Below are positions 1 through 7,581 of a DNA stretch of 64,000 nucleotides, piece by piece. Origin of the DNA: Modestobacter lapidis (lineage in GTDB: Bacteria; Actinomycetota; Actinomycetes; Mycobacteriales; Geodermatophilaceae). The notes under the pieces are model-generated. The model ran no database searches. It saw only the letters and a list, made by a program, of their open reading frames with translations, and was not told where the DNA came from. Both the position numbers and the translations under genes were made by a program. The DNA is taken from assembly GCA_019779905.1 (NCBI GenBank), contig JABAKE010000006.1:124001-188000 (forward strand), read 5' to 3'. The stretch's first letter is position 1, and each line of letters opens with the position of its first letter.

Positions 1-2
1 CG

Positions 3-566
3 GGAGCGTCGCCGTATCAAGCGGTCGCAGCGTTCCTGGCACCTCTCGAACGAGCGGTGGCCTGCCTCGGCACGGGCAAGATCGTCGTCTCACCCGGCGG
101 TCGCGCGACCACGGACAAGACCCACGTCTGGACCCTGAACGGCGGCGACGGCCTCGTACTGCGCGGAGACGCGGCCGGCAGCCGGTTTCTGGCGTCCATG
201 CACTACCGGATCATCCCGACCGACCCCGAGAAGTACGACGTTCATGAGGGGCGCTGGCGGGTCACCACGTCGGCCTACCTCTATGAGTTCCGGGCGCCCG
301 ACAACGCGAAGGTGTGGGCGATGCACTGGCATCCGGCCGGCAAGAGCCACGCGACCTTCCCGCACCTCCACCTCTACACCGTCCGCCCTGACGGGCACTT
401 CCCCACTCCGCGGCAGACCCTCGAGTCTGCGGTGCAGTGGTGCATCGAGATGGGCGCGGAGCCGCAGAACGCCCAGTGGCGGACCGTGCTGGCCGAGTCC
501 GAGGGAATCCACCAGCTGTACCGATCCTGGTCCGAGGACCCGTCACCGCCGACAGGTGGCCGGTGA
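3..566 (+). CDS. Hypothetical protein, 5'-partial
   Basis: I do not recognise this protein. The frame is open from the first bases of the window, so the true start probably lies upstream; a GTG at 57 is the first in-frame start candidate but has no clear ribosome site, and the residues before it read as normal protein. The C-terminal half is rich in Trp, His and Tyr, with the segment WAMHWHPAGKSHATFPHLHL. This Tyr/His pattern loosely recalls DUF6516 (TumE-type toxin) proteins, but that is a weak resemblance only. Its place beside an orphan tRNA 3' half makes it a likely cargo gene of an integrated element. Confidence 0.55.
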   Translation, partial: GASPYQAVAAFLAPLERAVACLGTGKIVVSPGGRATTDKTHVWTLNGGDGLVLRGDAAGSRFLASMHYRIIPTDPEKYDVHEGRWRVTTSAYLYEFRAPDNAKVWAMHWHPAGKSHATFPHLHLYTVRPDGHFPTPRQTLESAVQWCIEMGAEPQNAQWRTVLAESEGIHQLYRSWSEDPSPPTGGR

Positions 567-643
567 CGCCGGGCCCCACCGCGTCGAGGCAGAATGCGGG
601 CGGTCAGCCGGGACCCCACCCCGCTTCCCCACAACCAGCTCCC

Positions 644-733
644 CTCCGACTGCGCAGCGCCGGGGGAAGGGTGGGCCGTAGGCCCATCCCGCAGGGACGC
701 GCAGCGCCCTTCCGGCGGCCGGCGCAGTCGGAG
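644..733. repeat. 90-nt imperfect palindrome in the element-edge gap
   Basis: Perfect 12-bp outer arms (644-655 CTCCGACTGCGC with 722-733) enclose further pairing arms at 665-671/707-713 and 73-77/81-85 of the 600s, so the segment can form one long branched hairpin or cruciform. It lies in the otherwise gene-free stretch 567-1055, between the partial gene and the tRNA 3' half. Nothing else was recognised in that stretch. It could be a strong terminator, a small palindromic element, or part of the mobile element's end. Confidence 0.5.
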
Positions 734-940
734 AGGCTCCTGCGGGTGTGGGGGCGGGTGCCGTCGTCGGGGCAGTGTCCGAGGCGACTGCCGCAGCGGC
801 CCCAGTCCGCACCCAGTCCGCAGATGGTCCGCAAAACGCTCAGAAACGGCCAACACCGCCCGACAGGGACCAACGGTAAATGCGCTGGTCAGCCACCGTT
901 TTCAGTCACAGCCCACCGCGCCAAACCACTCCGCGGTCGA

Positions 941-983
941 TTTTGCAAGGCGGGGGTTAGGGGTTCGATTCCCCTCGTCTCCA
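941..983 (+). other. Orphan 3' half of tRNA-Ala(UGC): probable attachment site
   Basis: Read as a tRNA, the segment supplies the anticodon loop with TGC (945-947 region), anticodon-stem 3' strand GGCGG, a five-base variable loop, a perfect T arm (AGGGG, TTCGATT, CCCCT), acceptor strand CGTCTCC (976-982) and A73 at 983. The 5' half is missing: no GGAGACG acceptor strand or D arm lies upstream. In Mycobacterium an intact tRNA-Ala(UGC), alaT, lies just before ppiA, as here. The simplest reading is that an element integrated in the tRNA, rebuilt the intact gene at its far end outside the window, and left this 3' identity block here. Confidence 0.7.
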
Positions 984-1055
984 CAGCCCGGCCCGTCCCG
1001 GCCGCGGGTGCCCTCCCCCGGCGCCCGTCGGTGGCGGAGTGGGAGAGTGGTGCCC

Positions 1056-1592
1056 GTGACTGACCAGACCTCCGCCGCACGGCGTGCCGTCCTGCACACC
1101 AACCACGGCGACATCACCGTCGACCTGTTCCCCGACCACGCGCCGAAGACGGTCGCGAACTTCGCCGACCTCGCCGAGGGCGCCCGCGAGTGGACCCACC
1201 CGGAGACCCGGGAGAAGACCACCGCCAAGCTCTACGACGGGACGATCTTCCACCGGGTCATCGGTGGCTTCATGATCCAGGGCGGCGACCCGCTCGGGCA
1301 GGGCATCGGCGGCCCCGGTTACAAGTTCGGCGACGAGTTCCACCCCGACCTGTCCTTCGACCGCCCCTACCTGCTGGCCATGGCCAACGCCGGCCCGGGC
1401 ACCAACGGATCGCAGTTCTTCATCACCGTCGGCAAGACCCCGCACCTGAACCGGAAGCACACGATCTTCGGCGAGGTCGCCGACGACGCCGGTCGCCAGG
1501 TCGTGGACGCCATCGCCGCGGTCCCCACCGCGCGCGGCGACCGTCCCCTGGAGGACGTGGTGATCACCTCGGTCGAGGTGCAGCGCAGCTGA
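1056..1592 (+). CDS. ppiA: Peptidyl-prolyl cis-trans isomerase, cyclophilin type
   Basis: Cytoplasmic cyclophilin that isomerises Xaa-Pro bonds. The 178-residue protein has the full cyclophilin core: early [20 protein letters not shown], then [15 protein letters not shown] (catalytic Arg and Phe), a [16 protein letters not shown] stretch and a C-terminal HTIFGEV. The GTG at 1056 was chosen because GGGAGAG (1041-1047) gives good spacing; GTG at 1050 adds two residues. Its place at the head of the crgA/pknB block matches mycobacterial ppiA. It overlaps the rhomboid gene by four bases. Confidence 0.93.
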   Translation: MTDQTSAARRAVLHTNHGDITVDLFPDHAPKTVANFADLAEGAREWTHPETREKTTAKLYDGTIFHRVIGGFMIQGGDPLGQGIGGPGYKFGDEFHPDLSFDRPYLLAMANAGPGTNGSQFFITVGKTPHLNRKHTIFGEVADDAGRQVVDAIAAVPTARGDRPLEDVVITSVEVQRS

Positions 1593-2473
1593 CCACCCCC
1601 GACGCTCCCGGGGGCGCCGGCGCGGGAGATCCGCAGCCGGCGCCCCCGCCGGCGACCTGCTACCGGCACCCCGGCCGGCCGACCGGGATCTCCTGCGTCC
1701 GCTGCGGGCGGCCGATCTGTCCCGACTGCATGCAGCCTGCCTCGGTCGGCTTCCAGTGCCCGGAATGCGTGGCCGCCGGGAACGCCGGTGTCCGCCGGCC
1801 CCGCCGCGGCAGCGCGGTGCGCAGCGCCGGGCGCCGGTTCGGCCCGATCACCCTGATCCTCATCGCGCTCAACGTCGCCGTCGCCCTGGCCACCGCGGTC
1901 TCCGCGGTCGTGGTCGGGGTCGACCCGTTGCGCAGCTTCGCCTCGCCGCTGCAGAACGCCTTCGCGGTCAGCCCGGCCGCGGTCGACGCCGGCGAGTGGT
2001 GGCGGGTGGCCACCGCCGCGTTCACCCACGTCAGCCCGATCCACCTGGGCCTGAACATGCTGGCGCTGCTGCTGTTCGGCTCCGAGCTGGAGCGGCAGCT
2101 GGGCCGCGCCCGCTACCTCACGATCTACCTCGTCTCCGCCCTCGGCGGGGCGGTGGCCCTGCAGCTGCTCGGCGCCTACTTCCAGGGCGCGGTGGGCGCC
2201 TCGGCGGCCATCTACGGCCTGCTGGGCGCGTTCGGCGTCGTCCTGGTCCAGCAGCGGCAGGACCTGCGCGGCCTGCTGACCCTGCTGGTGATCAACCTGG
2301 CGATCAGCTTCCTGCCCGGGATCTCACTCCTCGGGCACCTCGGGGGCCTGGTCGTCGGCGCAGCGGTGGCCGCCGTCCTGGTGCTCGGCCGGCGTCGCCG
2401 GCCGGTCGCCGTCGGCGGCACGGTGGTCCTGGTCCTCGTGCTGCTAGCCCTGCTGTTCGGTGGCCTGCGCTAG
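1589..2473 (+). CDS. Rhomboid family intramembrane serine protease with N-terminal zinc-binding module
   Basis: A membrane protease of about 294 residues. Residues about 20-60 hold a Cys/His cluster (CYRHPG, CVRCG, CPDC, CPECV) like a B-box zinc finger; then come about six membrane segments. The catalytic Ser is in [11 protein letters not shown] and the His in [10 protein letters not shown]. No ATG or GTG is placed usefully; I infer a CTG start at 1589 in the string CTGA, overlapping the ppiA stop, with GAGG about ten bases upstream. The two genes are probably translationally coupled. The substrate is unknown. The stop codon TAG is shared in the palindrome CTAG with the convergent gene. Confidence 0.88.
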   Translation: MTTPDAPGGAGAGDPQPAPPPATCYRHPGRPTGISCVRCGRPICPDCMQPASVGFQCPECVAAGNAGVRRPRRGSAVRSAGRRFGPITLILIALNVAVALATAVSAVVVGVDPLRSFASPLQNAFAVSPAAVDAGEWWRVATAAFTHVSPIHLGLNMLALLLFGSELERQLGRARYLTIYLVSALGGAVALQLLGAYFQGAVGASAAIYGLLGAFGVVLVQQRQDLRGLLTLLVINLAISFLPGISLLGHLGGLVVGAAVAAVLVLGRRRRPVAVGGTVVLVLVLLALLFGGLR

Positions 2474-2877
2474 CCGATCGTGGCCGGGCCGGTCCGGTGG
2501 AGTGCCGCCGCGACGAGCTCCGGATCGGTGCCCAGGTCGCGCCGGCCCAGCACCAGCAGGACGGCGTCGTCCCGGCTGTCCTCGAGTTCCAGCGTGCGGG
2601 TGCGGGTTCCCAGCCGGCGGGTGGCCCGCACCCGGACGCGCAACGCCGGCCACGGGACGGTGCGGCTGCCCCCGACCGTCCGCACCGTCACGCCGACGGC
2701 GTCGGTGCGCAGCCGGGGCCGTAGCACCAGGTCCCGGGCCACCACGACCAGCAGCACCCCGGCCGCCACGCCGACCAGCAGCCGGCCCACCGGGTCCACC
2801 AGCACCGCGGTGAGCGCCAGGACGGCGGCGGCCGCTGCTGCCACGGCGGTCTCGCCGCTCCGGGTGGACCACTGCAC
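2470..2877 (-). CDS. PH-domain membrane protein
   Basis: A 135-residue protein: two hydrophobic segments near residues 10-55 are followed by a bacterial PH-like domain (bPH6 type) with VTVRTVGGSRTVPW and a following basic beta region. The family is the neighbour of crgA in mycobacteria (the Rv0010c position), and the same placement here supports the call. Function is not established; it may help organise membrane or cell-wall proteins. The start was set at the GTG of VQWSTRSGE; a CTG slightly upstream is possible. It ends tail to tail with the rhomboid gene. Confidence 0.75.
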   Translation of the reverse strand: MQWSTRSGETAVAAAAAAVLALTAVLVDPVGRLLVGVAAGVLLVVVARDLVLRPRLRTDAVGVTVRTVGGSRTVPWPALRVRVRATRRLGTRTRTLELEDSRDDAVLLVLGRRDLGTDPELVAAALHRTGPATIG

Positions 2878-2998
2878 GCCATCCAGCTTGTCAGCCGCGC
2901 CGGACCGTCGGACCGGCGTCCTACGATCGCGGCTGGGACGTGCTCGGCGTTCCGCGAGCGGCCCCGCACCGGGGCTGCCGAGGCGGGAGGAGTGGTCC

Positions 2999-4159
2999 AT
3001 GCGGGACGCGGTCATCTGTGCGGCGGTGCGCACGCCGGTCGGCAGGCGTGGCGGAGGGCTGTCCGGGGTGCACCCGGCCGACCTGTCGGCGGGCGTGCTG
3101 CGCGCGCTCGTCGAGCGCACCGGGCTCGACCCGGCCACGGTGGACGACGTCTTCTGGGGCTGCGTCAGCCAGGTGGGCGAGCAGACCTACAACATCGGCC
3201 GGGTGGCGGCGCTGGCGGCCGGCTGGCCCGAGTCGGTGCCGGGCACGACGATCGACCGCCAGTGCGGCTCCTCGCAGCAGGCGGTGGCCTTCGCCGCCGC
3301 CACGGTGGTCAGCGGTCAGGCCGACGTGGTCGTGGCCGGCGGGGTCGAGTCGATGAGCCGGGTGCCGATGGGCAGCTCGGTGGGCGACGGGACGACCGGC
3401 AGCCCGCTGGGGCCGGAGTTCCTGGCCCGCTACGACGGCGTCGCCCCCAACCAGGGCGTCGGCGCCGAGATGATCGCCGCCCGCTGGGGGTTCTCCCGGG
3501 CCCAGCTCGACGAGTTCGCGCTGCGCTCGCACGACCTGGCGGCCAAGGCCCGGGCCGGCGGCGCGTTCGACGAGCAGATCGTCCCGGTCACCGTCCCCGA
3601 CGGGACCGTGGTGCGCGCCGACGAGGGCATCCGGCCCGGCGGCACGCTGGAGAAGCTGGCCGGTCTGAAGACGCCGTTCCAGTCCGACGGTGTGGTCAGC
3701 GCCGGCAACGCCAGCCAGATCTCCGACGGCGCGGCCGCCCTGCTGGTCACCACCTCGGAGCAGGCCCGCCGGCTCGGGCTGACGCCGCTCGTGCGGGTGC
3801 ACACCACGGTGGTGGCCGGCGACGACCCGGTCATCATGCTCACCGCACCCATCCCGGCGACCCGCAAGGTGCTGGACCGGTCCGGCCTGACCCTGGCCGA
3901 CATCGGGGTCTTCGAGGTCAACGAGGCCTTCGCGCCGGTACCGCTGGCCTGGCTGGCCGAGACGGGGGCGGACACCGAGCGGGTCAACCCCCTCGGTGGT
4001 GCCATCGCCCTGGGGCACCCGCTGGGTGCCTCCGGTGCCCGGATCATGACCACGCTCGTGCACCACATGCAGGCGACCGGCACGCGGTACGGCCTGCAGA
4101 CGATGTGCGAGGGCGGCGGAATGGCGAACGCCACCGTGCTGGAGCTGATCGGCGGCTGA
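2999..4159 (+). CDS. Acetyl-CoA C-acyltransferase (thiolase)
   Basis: Thiolase II/beta-ketothiolase of 386 residues. The nucleophilic Cys lies in DRQCGSSQQ (about residue 88), and the C-terminal catalytic blocks NPLGGAIALGHPLGASG and CEGGGMANA are intact. It joins or cleaves acyl-CoA units in fatty-acid oxidation or related pathways. GGGAGGAG lies eight bases before the ATG at 2999. It stands alone, inserted between genes (PH protein and crgA) that are usually adjacent in related actinobacteria, and is followed by a strong terminator hairpin. Confidence 0.93.
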   Translation: MRDAVICAAVRTPVGRRGGGLSGVHPADLSAGVLRALVERTGLDPATVDDVFWGCVSQVGEQTYNIGRVAALAAGWPESVPGTTIDRQCGSSQQAVAFAAATVVSGQADVVVAGGVESMSRVPMGSSVGDGTTGSPLGPEFLARYDGVAPNQGVGAEMIAARWGFSRAQLDEFALRSHDLAAKARAGGAFDEQIVPVTVPDGTVVRADEGIRPGGTLEKLAGLKTPFQSDGVVSAGNASQISDGAAALLVTTSEQARRLGLTPLVRVHTTVVAGDDPVIMLTAPIPATRKVLDRSGLTLADIGVFEVNEAFAPVPLAWLAETGADTERVNPLGGAIALGHPLGASGARIMTTLVHHMQATGTRYGLQTMCEGGGMANATVLELIGG

Positions 4160-4179
4160 CCGTTCCGCCGCGGCGGACC

Positions 4180-4231
4180 CCGTGTCCCCGCACCGTGTCC
4201 CCGCGCCGTGTCCCCGCACCGTGTCCCCGCA
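4180..4231. repeat. Four tandem 13-nt repeats
   Basis: The unit CCGTGTCCCCGCA is repeated four times head to tail with one A/G change, directly before the terminator hairpin. It may be slippage-prone and variable between strains. Confidence 0.8.
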
Positions 4232-4262
4232 GCCCCCGGTCGCCGTGTCGACCGGGGGCTGC
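4229..4262 (+). terminator. Terminator after the thiolase gene
   Basis: A perfect 14-bp stem (arms 4229-4242 and 4249-4262, beginning GCAGCCCCCGGTCG) with a six-base loop lies 70 bases after the stop. There is no U tract, as is common in high-GC actinobacteria. Confidence 0.75.
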
Positions 4263-4300
4263 GGCGTCCCGGGACGGTCATCCTCCTGCGTCGAGTCGAC

Positions 4301-4572
4301 TTCTCCACAAGTGTGTGCACAGCTGGGGATGGACTTGCACGCGTGTAGTTACCGCTGTGCCGTTTCTGCCCCACTGGTCACACGGCCGGTGTCCGTGCAG
4401 GTCAGGCACGTGCTCGCGGGTCGCCGCCGCCCACATCCGGTGGACAGGTCCGTGGACGGGGCGGGTGGCACGCTGTGGATTCCGACGTTCGCTGTGCACA
4501 GACTTCGCCGGTGAGCGCGGACCGGCGCCGCACCGCACCGTCTGTCCACACAGTGACGGGATGTCCACACAG
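4301..4572. promoter_or_regulatory. Cluster of DnaA-box-like motifs
   Basis: The gap between the thiolase terminator and the crgA terminator contains TTCTCCACA (4301), CTGTCCACA (4542) and ATGTCCACA (4561), each one mismatch from the actinobacterial box TTGTCCACA, plus weaker CTGTGCACA (4492) and reverse TGTGGATTC (4474). The 11-mer TGTCCACACAG is repeated 19 bases apart at 4543 and 4562. No gene is credible here. It could titrate DnaA or be unrelated repeats; it is not called an origin. Confidence 0.4.
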
Positions 4573-4622
4573 AGGCATCGGAAGGCATCGGATCGTCCCG
4601 GTCGCGGGGCCGGGAAACGCAG

Positions 4623-4653
4623 AGGCCCTCGTCCCGAATCGGGACGAGGGCCT
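4623..4653 (-). terminator. Terminator of crgA
   Basis: A perfect 14-bp inverted repeat (4623-4636 and 4640-4653) with loop AAT lies 25 bases downstream of the crgA stop on its strand. Confidence 0.8.
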
Positions 4654-4677
4654 TCGCGGAGGGTGGCAGGGGGCGGG

Positions 4678-4950
4678 TCAGCGCCAGCGCATCGACATCA
4701 CCAGGCCGGCCACCATGGCACCGAACCCGATGGCGAAGTTCCACGAGTTCAGCGAGGCCATGAACGGGATCTGCTCGCCGGCCACGTAGAAGACGACGAT
4801 CCACAGCAGGCCCAGCACCATGAGCCCGACCATCACCCCGGCGTACCAGCGCGGGCTCGGCTCGGCGGCCTTGGCGCGGGCTGCCCGGCTGGGCAGGACG
4901 CCCTCGGGCGGGGTGTACACGGACTTCTTGCGCACCTTGGACTTGGGCAC
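4678..4950 (-). CDS. crgA: Cell division protein CrgA
   Basis: A 90-residue two-helix membrane protein: start MPKSKVRKK, then VYTPP, transmembrane helices at about 36-58 and 68-86, ending MRWR. CrgA is known in Streptomyces and Mycobacterium to sit at the septum and help recruit or stabilise divisome and penicillin-binding proteins. Length, charge pattern and position between the PH and DUF881 genes all match. It is monocistronic, with its own terminator. Confidence 0.95.
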   Translation of the reverse strand: MPKSKVRKKSVYTPPEGVLPSRAARAKAAEPSPRWYAGVMVGLMVLGLLWIVVFYVAGEQIPFMASLNSWNFAIGFGAMVAGLVMSMRWR

Positions 4951-5106
4951 CCTGCCGACTCCTCCTCCGGCCGGCGGCCTGGCGCCCCGGCGACTCTGCC
5001 GTCCAGCCTAAGCTGCGAGGGGGCAGCGAGGTCCCCAGCGGGCCGTCCCCGGCAGGTCGCGTCGCCGACGCGGACACCCTCGCCGTCCCCAGCGAGGAGG
5101 TGCACG

Positions 5107-5844
5107 ATGTCCCGTCGACCCGGCAGCCGCGGGCTGTGGACGGCCCTGGTGCCGGTGGTCGCGCTGCTCGCCGGCCTGCTGTTCGCCACCTCCGGCAAGA
5201 CGGCCCTGGGTACCGACCTGCGGGCCGGGGACAGCATCGAGCTCTCCAGCCTCATCGAGCAGCGCAACGAGGCCGTCGCCCGGCAGCAGCAGGAGCTGGC
5301 CCGGTTGCAGGAGCGGATCCAGCGGCTCACCGACCAGGCCGCGTTGCGCAACGGTGCGGTCGCCGAGGCCCAGGTCGGCCAGGCCGGCCTGGTCTCCGCC
5401 GGCCTCACCGCGCTCAGCGGCCCGGGCGTCCGGATCACCCTGGACGACGCGCCGCGGTCGCCGGGCGGGGTCCTCCCGGTCGGCGCCACCGGCGACGACG
5501 TGGTCATCCACCAGTCCGACGTCCAGGCGGTGGTGAACGCCCTCTGGGCGGCCGGCGCGGACGGCGTGGCCATCATGGGCCAGCGGCTGATCGCCACCAG
5601 CGCCGTGCGCTGCGTGGGCAACACCCTGTTGCTGCAGGGCCGCACGTACTCCCCGCCCTTCGTCGTCACCGCGGTCGGGGACGCCGATGAGATGCAGGAG
5701 GAGCTGGCCGCCGCCGACGGGGTGGAGCTGCTCCAGCAGGCGGTCGACGACTTCGGGCTGACGTTCGACGTGCAGGAGGCCAGATCGATCGATCTGGCCG
5801 CCTACGATGGCGGCCTGGACATGCAGTACGCCGACGCCGGCTGA
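5107..5844 (+). CDS. DUF881 family membrane-anchored coiled-coil protein
   Basis: A 245-residue protein with a short basic N-terminus, one transmembrane helix (about 11-30), a coiled coil (about 45-85, rich in RQQQELARLQERI) and a C-terminal DUF881 domain with SGPGVRITLDDAP and VNALWAAGADGVAIMGQRL. GCGAGGAGG precedes the ATG. The same family lies between crgA and trpG in mycobacteria (Rv0012 position). It is predicted to face outside the membrane with a role in envelope or division, but no activity is established. Confidence 0.9.
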   Translation: MSRRPGSRGLWTALVPVVALLAGLLFATSGKTALGTDLRAGDSIELSSLIEQRNEAVARQQQELARLQERIQRLTDQAALRNGAVAEAQVGQAGLVSAGLTALSGPGVRITLDDAPRSPGGVLPVGATGDDVVIHQSDVQAVVNALWAAGADGVAIMGQRLIATSAVRCVGNTLLLQGRTYSPPFVVTAVGDADEMQEELAAADGVELLQQAVDDFGLTFDVQEARSIDLAAYDGGLDMQYADAG

Positions 5845-5870
5845 TCTCCGGCCGCCGACTCGGAGGACCC

Positions 5871-6683
5871 GTGGGCAGCGCAGTACAGACCGGATGGCCG
5901 GCGTCCAGCGGACCGGTCCGGTACGGCCGGCCGCGGCGGCAGCGCGGTGACCTCGCGCGCACCGTCGCCCGTGGCATCGGGCAGACCCTGGTCACCGCCG
6001 GGCTGGTGGTCCTGCTGTTCGTCGTCTACCAGCTCTGGGTCACCGACCTGCTCACCGCCCAGCGGCAGGGCGAGCTGAGCGACGAGCTCGCGGAGCAGTG
6101 GGGTGACCCCACCGTCGCGGCACCCGGTGGCACCTTCCTCGGCGGGCCGATCGACGTGGCGATCGGGGACCCGTTCGCCGTGCTGCACGTGCCCCGGCTC
6201 GGCGAGGACTGGTCCCGGGTGGTCGTCGAGGGCACCGGGACCCAGGAGCTGGAAGAGGGTCCCGGTCACTACGTGGACACCGCGATGCCCGGTGAGCAGG
6301 GCAACCTGTCGATCGCCGGGCACCGGGTCGGCCGCGGCTCACCCTTCCTCGACCTCGACCAGATGCGACCGGGCGACCCGATCGTCGTCGAGACCGCGGA
6401 GGGCTGGTTCACCTACCGCGTGCTGGGCGACCCGGCGACCGGCGAGTTCGCCGACCCCAGCGGGATCCCCGGCCAGCACATCGTGTCGCCGGCGGAGGTC
6501 GCCGTCATCGCCCCCACCCCGAACGCCGCCCCCGGCACGCCCCCGACCGGCGCGTACCTCACGCTGACCACCTGCCACCCGAAGTACTCGGCCCAGCAGC
6601 GGTTGATCATCCACGCCGAGCTGGCCGACGCCCAGAGCCGGGCCGACGCGCCCGACGGCCCGGCCGCCCTGCGCGCGGACTGA
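5871..6683 (+). CDS. srtE: Class E sortase
   Basis: A membrane-bound transpeptidase of 270 residues that would attach proteins with LAxTG-type signals to peptidoglycan. After a cytoplasmic tail a transmembrane helix spans about 38-62. The catalytic triad is visible: His in AGHRVGRG, Cys in TLTTCHPKY and Arg in QQRLIIHAEL. A GTG start follows GGAGGACCC. It lies 26 bases after the DUF881 gene and is probably in the same operon with the next two genes. Class E sortases are common in high-GC actinobacteria near pknB. Confidence 0.93.
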   Translation: MGSAVQTGWPASSGPVRYGRPRRQRGDLARTVARGIGQTLVTAGLVVLLFVVYQLWVTDLLTAQRQGELSDELAEQWGDPTVAAPGGTFLGGPIDVAIGDPFAVLHVPRLGEDWSRVVVEGTGTQELEEGPGHYVDTAMPGEQGNLSIAGHRVGRGSPFLDLDQMRPGDPIVVETAEGWFTYRVLGDPATGEFADPSGIPGQHIVSPAEVAVIAPTPNAAPGTPPTGAYLTLTTCHPKYSAQQRLIIHAELADAQSRADAPDGPAALRAD

Positions 6684-6721
6684 GCTGGGAGGCTGGCGGG
6701 CGGAATCGGCCGAGGGAAGGA

Positions 6722-6889
6722 ATGGCGCACGTGTACACCTGGATCTGGCGGCACCTGCCCGGCGGGACCGCCAGCAGGGCGCTGCAGTCGCTGCTGCTGG
6801 CCCTGATCGTGGGTGCGCTGCTGCTGTTCGTCGTCTTCCCGTGGGTGGAGCCGATGCTGCCCTTCACCGACGTGACGGTGGACCAGTGA
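6722..6889 (+). CDS. Small membrane protein, 55 residues
   Basis: An ATG at 6722 opens a 55-codon frame. The protein starts MAHVYTWIWRHLPGG, has one strong hydrophobic helix (about 22-42, SLLLALIVGALLLFVVF) and a short outside tail ending TVDQ. The preceding AAGGAA supports the start. Its stop overlaps the next gene's start in the string GTGA, which argues that it is translated and coupled. I do not recognise a family; the location between sortase and the amidotransferase suggests an envelope role. Confidence 0.75.
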   Translation: MAHVYTWIWRHLPGGTASRALQSLLLALIVGALLLFVVFPWVEPMLPFTDVTVDQ

Positions 6890-7563
6890 GCGCAGGTCGC
6901 ACCGCCGCCCCCGCCGTCCGGCCGGTGCTGGTCGTCGACAACTTCGACAGCTTCGTCTACAACCTCGTGCAGTACCTGGGCCAGCTGGGCGTGCCCAGCG
7001 TGGTCCGGCGCAACGACGCCGTCACGACCGCCGAGCTCGCCGACCTGGACGTGGCCGGCGTGCTGCTGTCCCCCGGGCCGGGCACGCCGGTCGATGCGGG
7101 GGTGACCGTTCCGATGGTCCGGGCGGCCGCCGCGGCCGGCCTGCCGGTGCTCGGGGTGTGCCTCGGGCACCAGGCCATCGCCGAGGCCTTCGGTGGGGTC
7201 GTCGTCCGGGCACCGGAGCTGCTGCACGGCAAGACCAGCGAGGTGCTGCACGACGGCGCGGGCGTGCTGGCCGGCCTGCCGTCGCCCTTCACCGCTACCC
7301 GGTACCACTCCCTCGCCGTGGAGTCGGCCTCGGTGCCCGACGAGCTCGAGGTCACCGGCCGCACGCCGTCGGGCATCGTGATGGCGCTGCGGCACCGCGA
7401 GCTGCCGATCGAGGGCGTGCAGTTCCACCCCGAGTCGGTGCTCACCGAGGGCGGGCACCGGCTGCTGGCCACCTGGCTGGCCACCTGCGGCGTGGTGCCC
7501 GACCCGGAGCTCGTCGAGGCCGCCGAGGCCACCGCGCGCCGGCTGACGGTCGCCACCGTCTGA
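6886..7563 (+). CDS. trpG: Class I glutamine amidotransferase: anthranilate/aminodeoxychorismate synthase component II
   Basis: A 225-residue glutaminase that passes ammonia to a chorismate-converting partner, giving anthranilate or 4-amino-4-deoxychorismate. The N-terminal DNFDSFVYNL, the oxyanion segment SPGPGTP, the Cys nucleophile in GVCLGHQA and the His-Glu pair in VQFHPES are intact. No partner synthase lies nearby, so TrpG and PabA functions cannot be separated; the position equals mycobacterial Rv0013 (trpG). GTG start overlaps the preceding stop. Confidence 0.9.
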   Translation: MSAGRTAAPAVRPVLVVDNFDSFVYNLVQYLGQLGVPSVVRRNDAVTTAELADLDVAGVLLSPGPGTPVDAGVTVPMVRAAAAAGLPVLGVCLGHQAIAEAFGGVVVRAPELLHGKTSEVLHDGAGVLAGLPSPFTATRYHSLAVESASVPDELEVTGRTPSGIVMALRHRELPIEGVQFHPESVLTEGGHRLLATWLATCGVVPDPELVEAAEATARRLTVATV

Positions 7564-7581
7564 GCGCACACCCCCCGATCG

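Noticed and set aside
890-985. Complete tRNA gene
   Set aside because: No 5' acceptor strand, D arm or anticodon-stem 5' strand can be found.
594-1055. Upstream extension of the ppiA frame
   Set aside because: It crosses the tRNA fragment, has no protein-like character, and the cyclophilin starts normally at 1056.
4160-4680. Chromosomal oriC
   Set aside because: DnaA-like boxes are few and imperfect, no AT-rich unwinding segment and no dnaA/dnaN neighbours.
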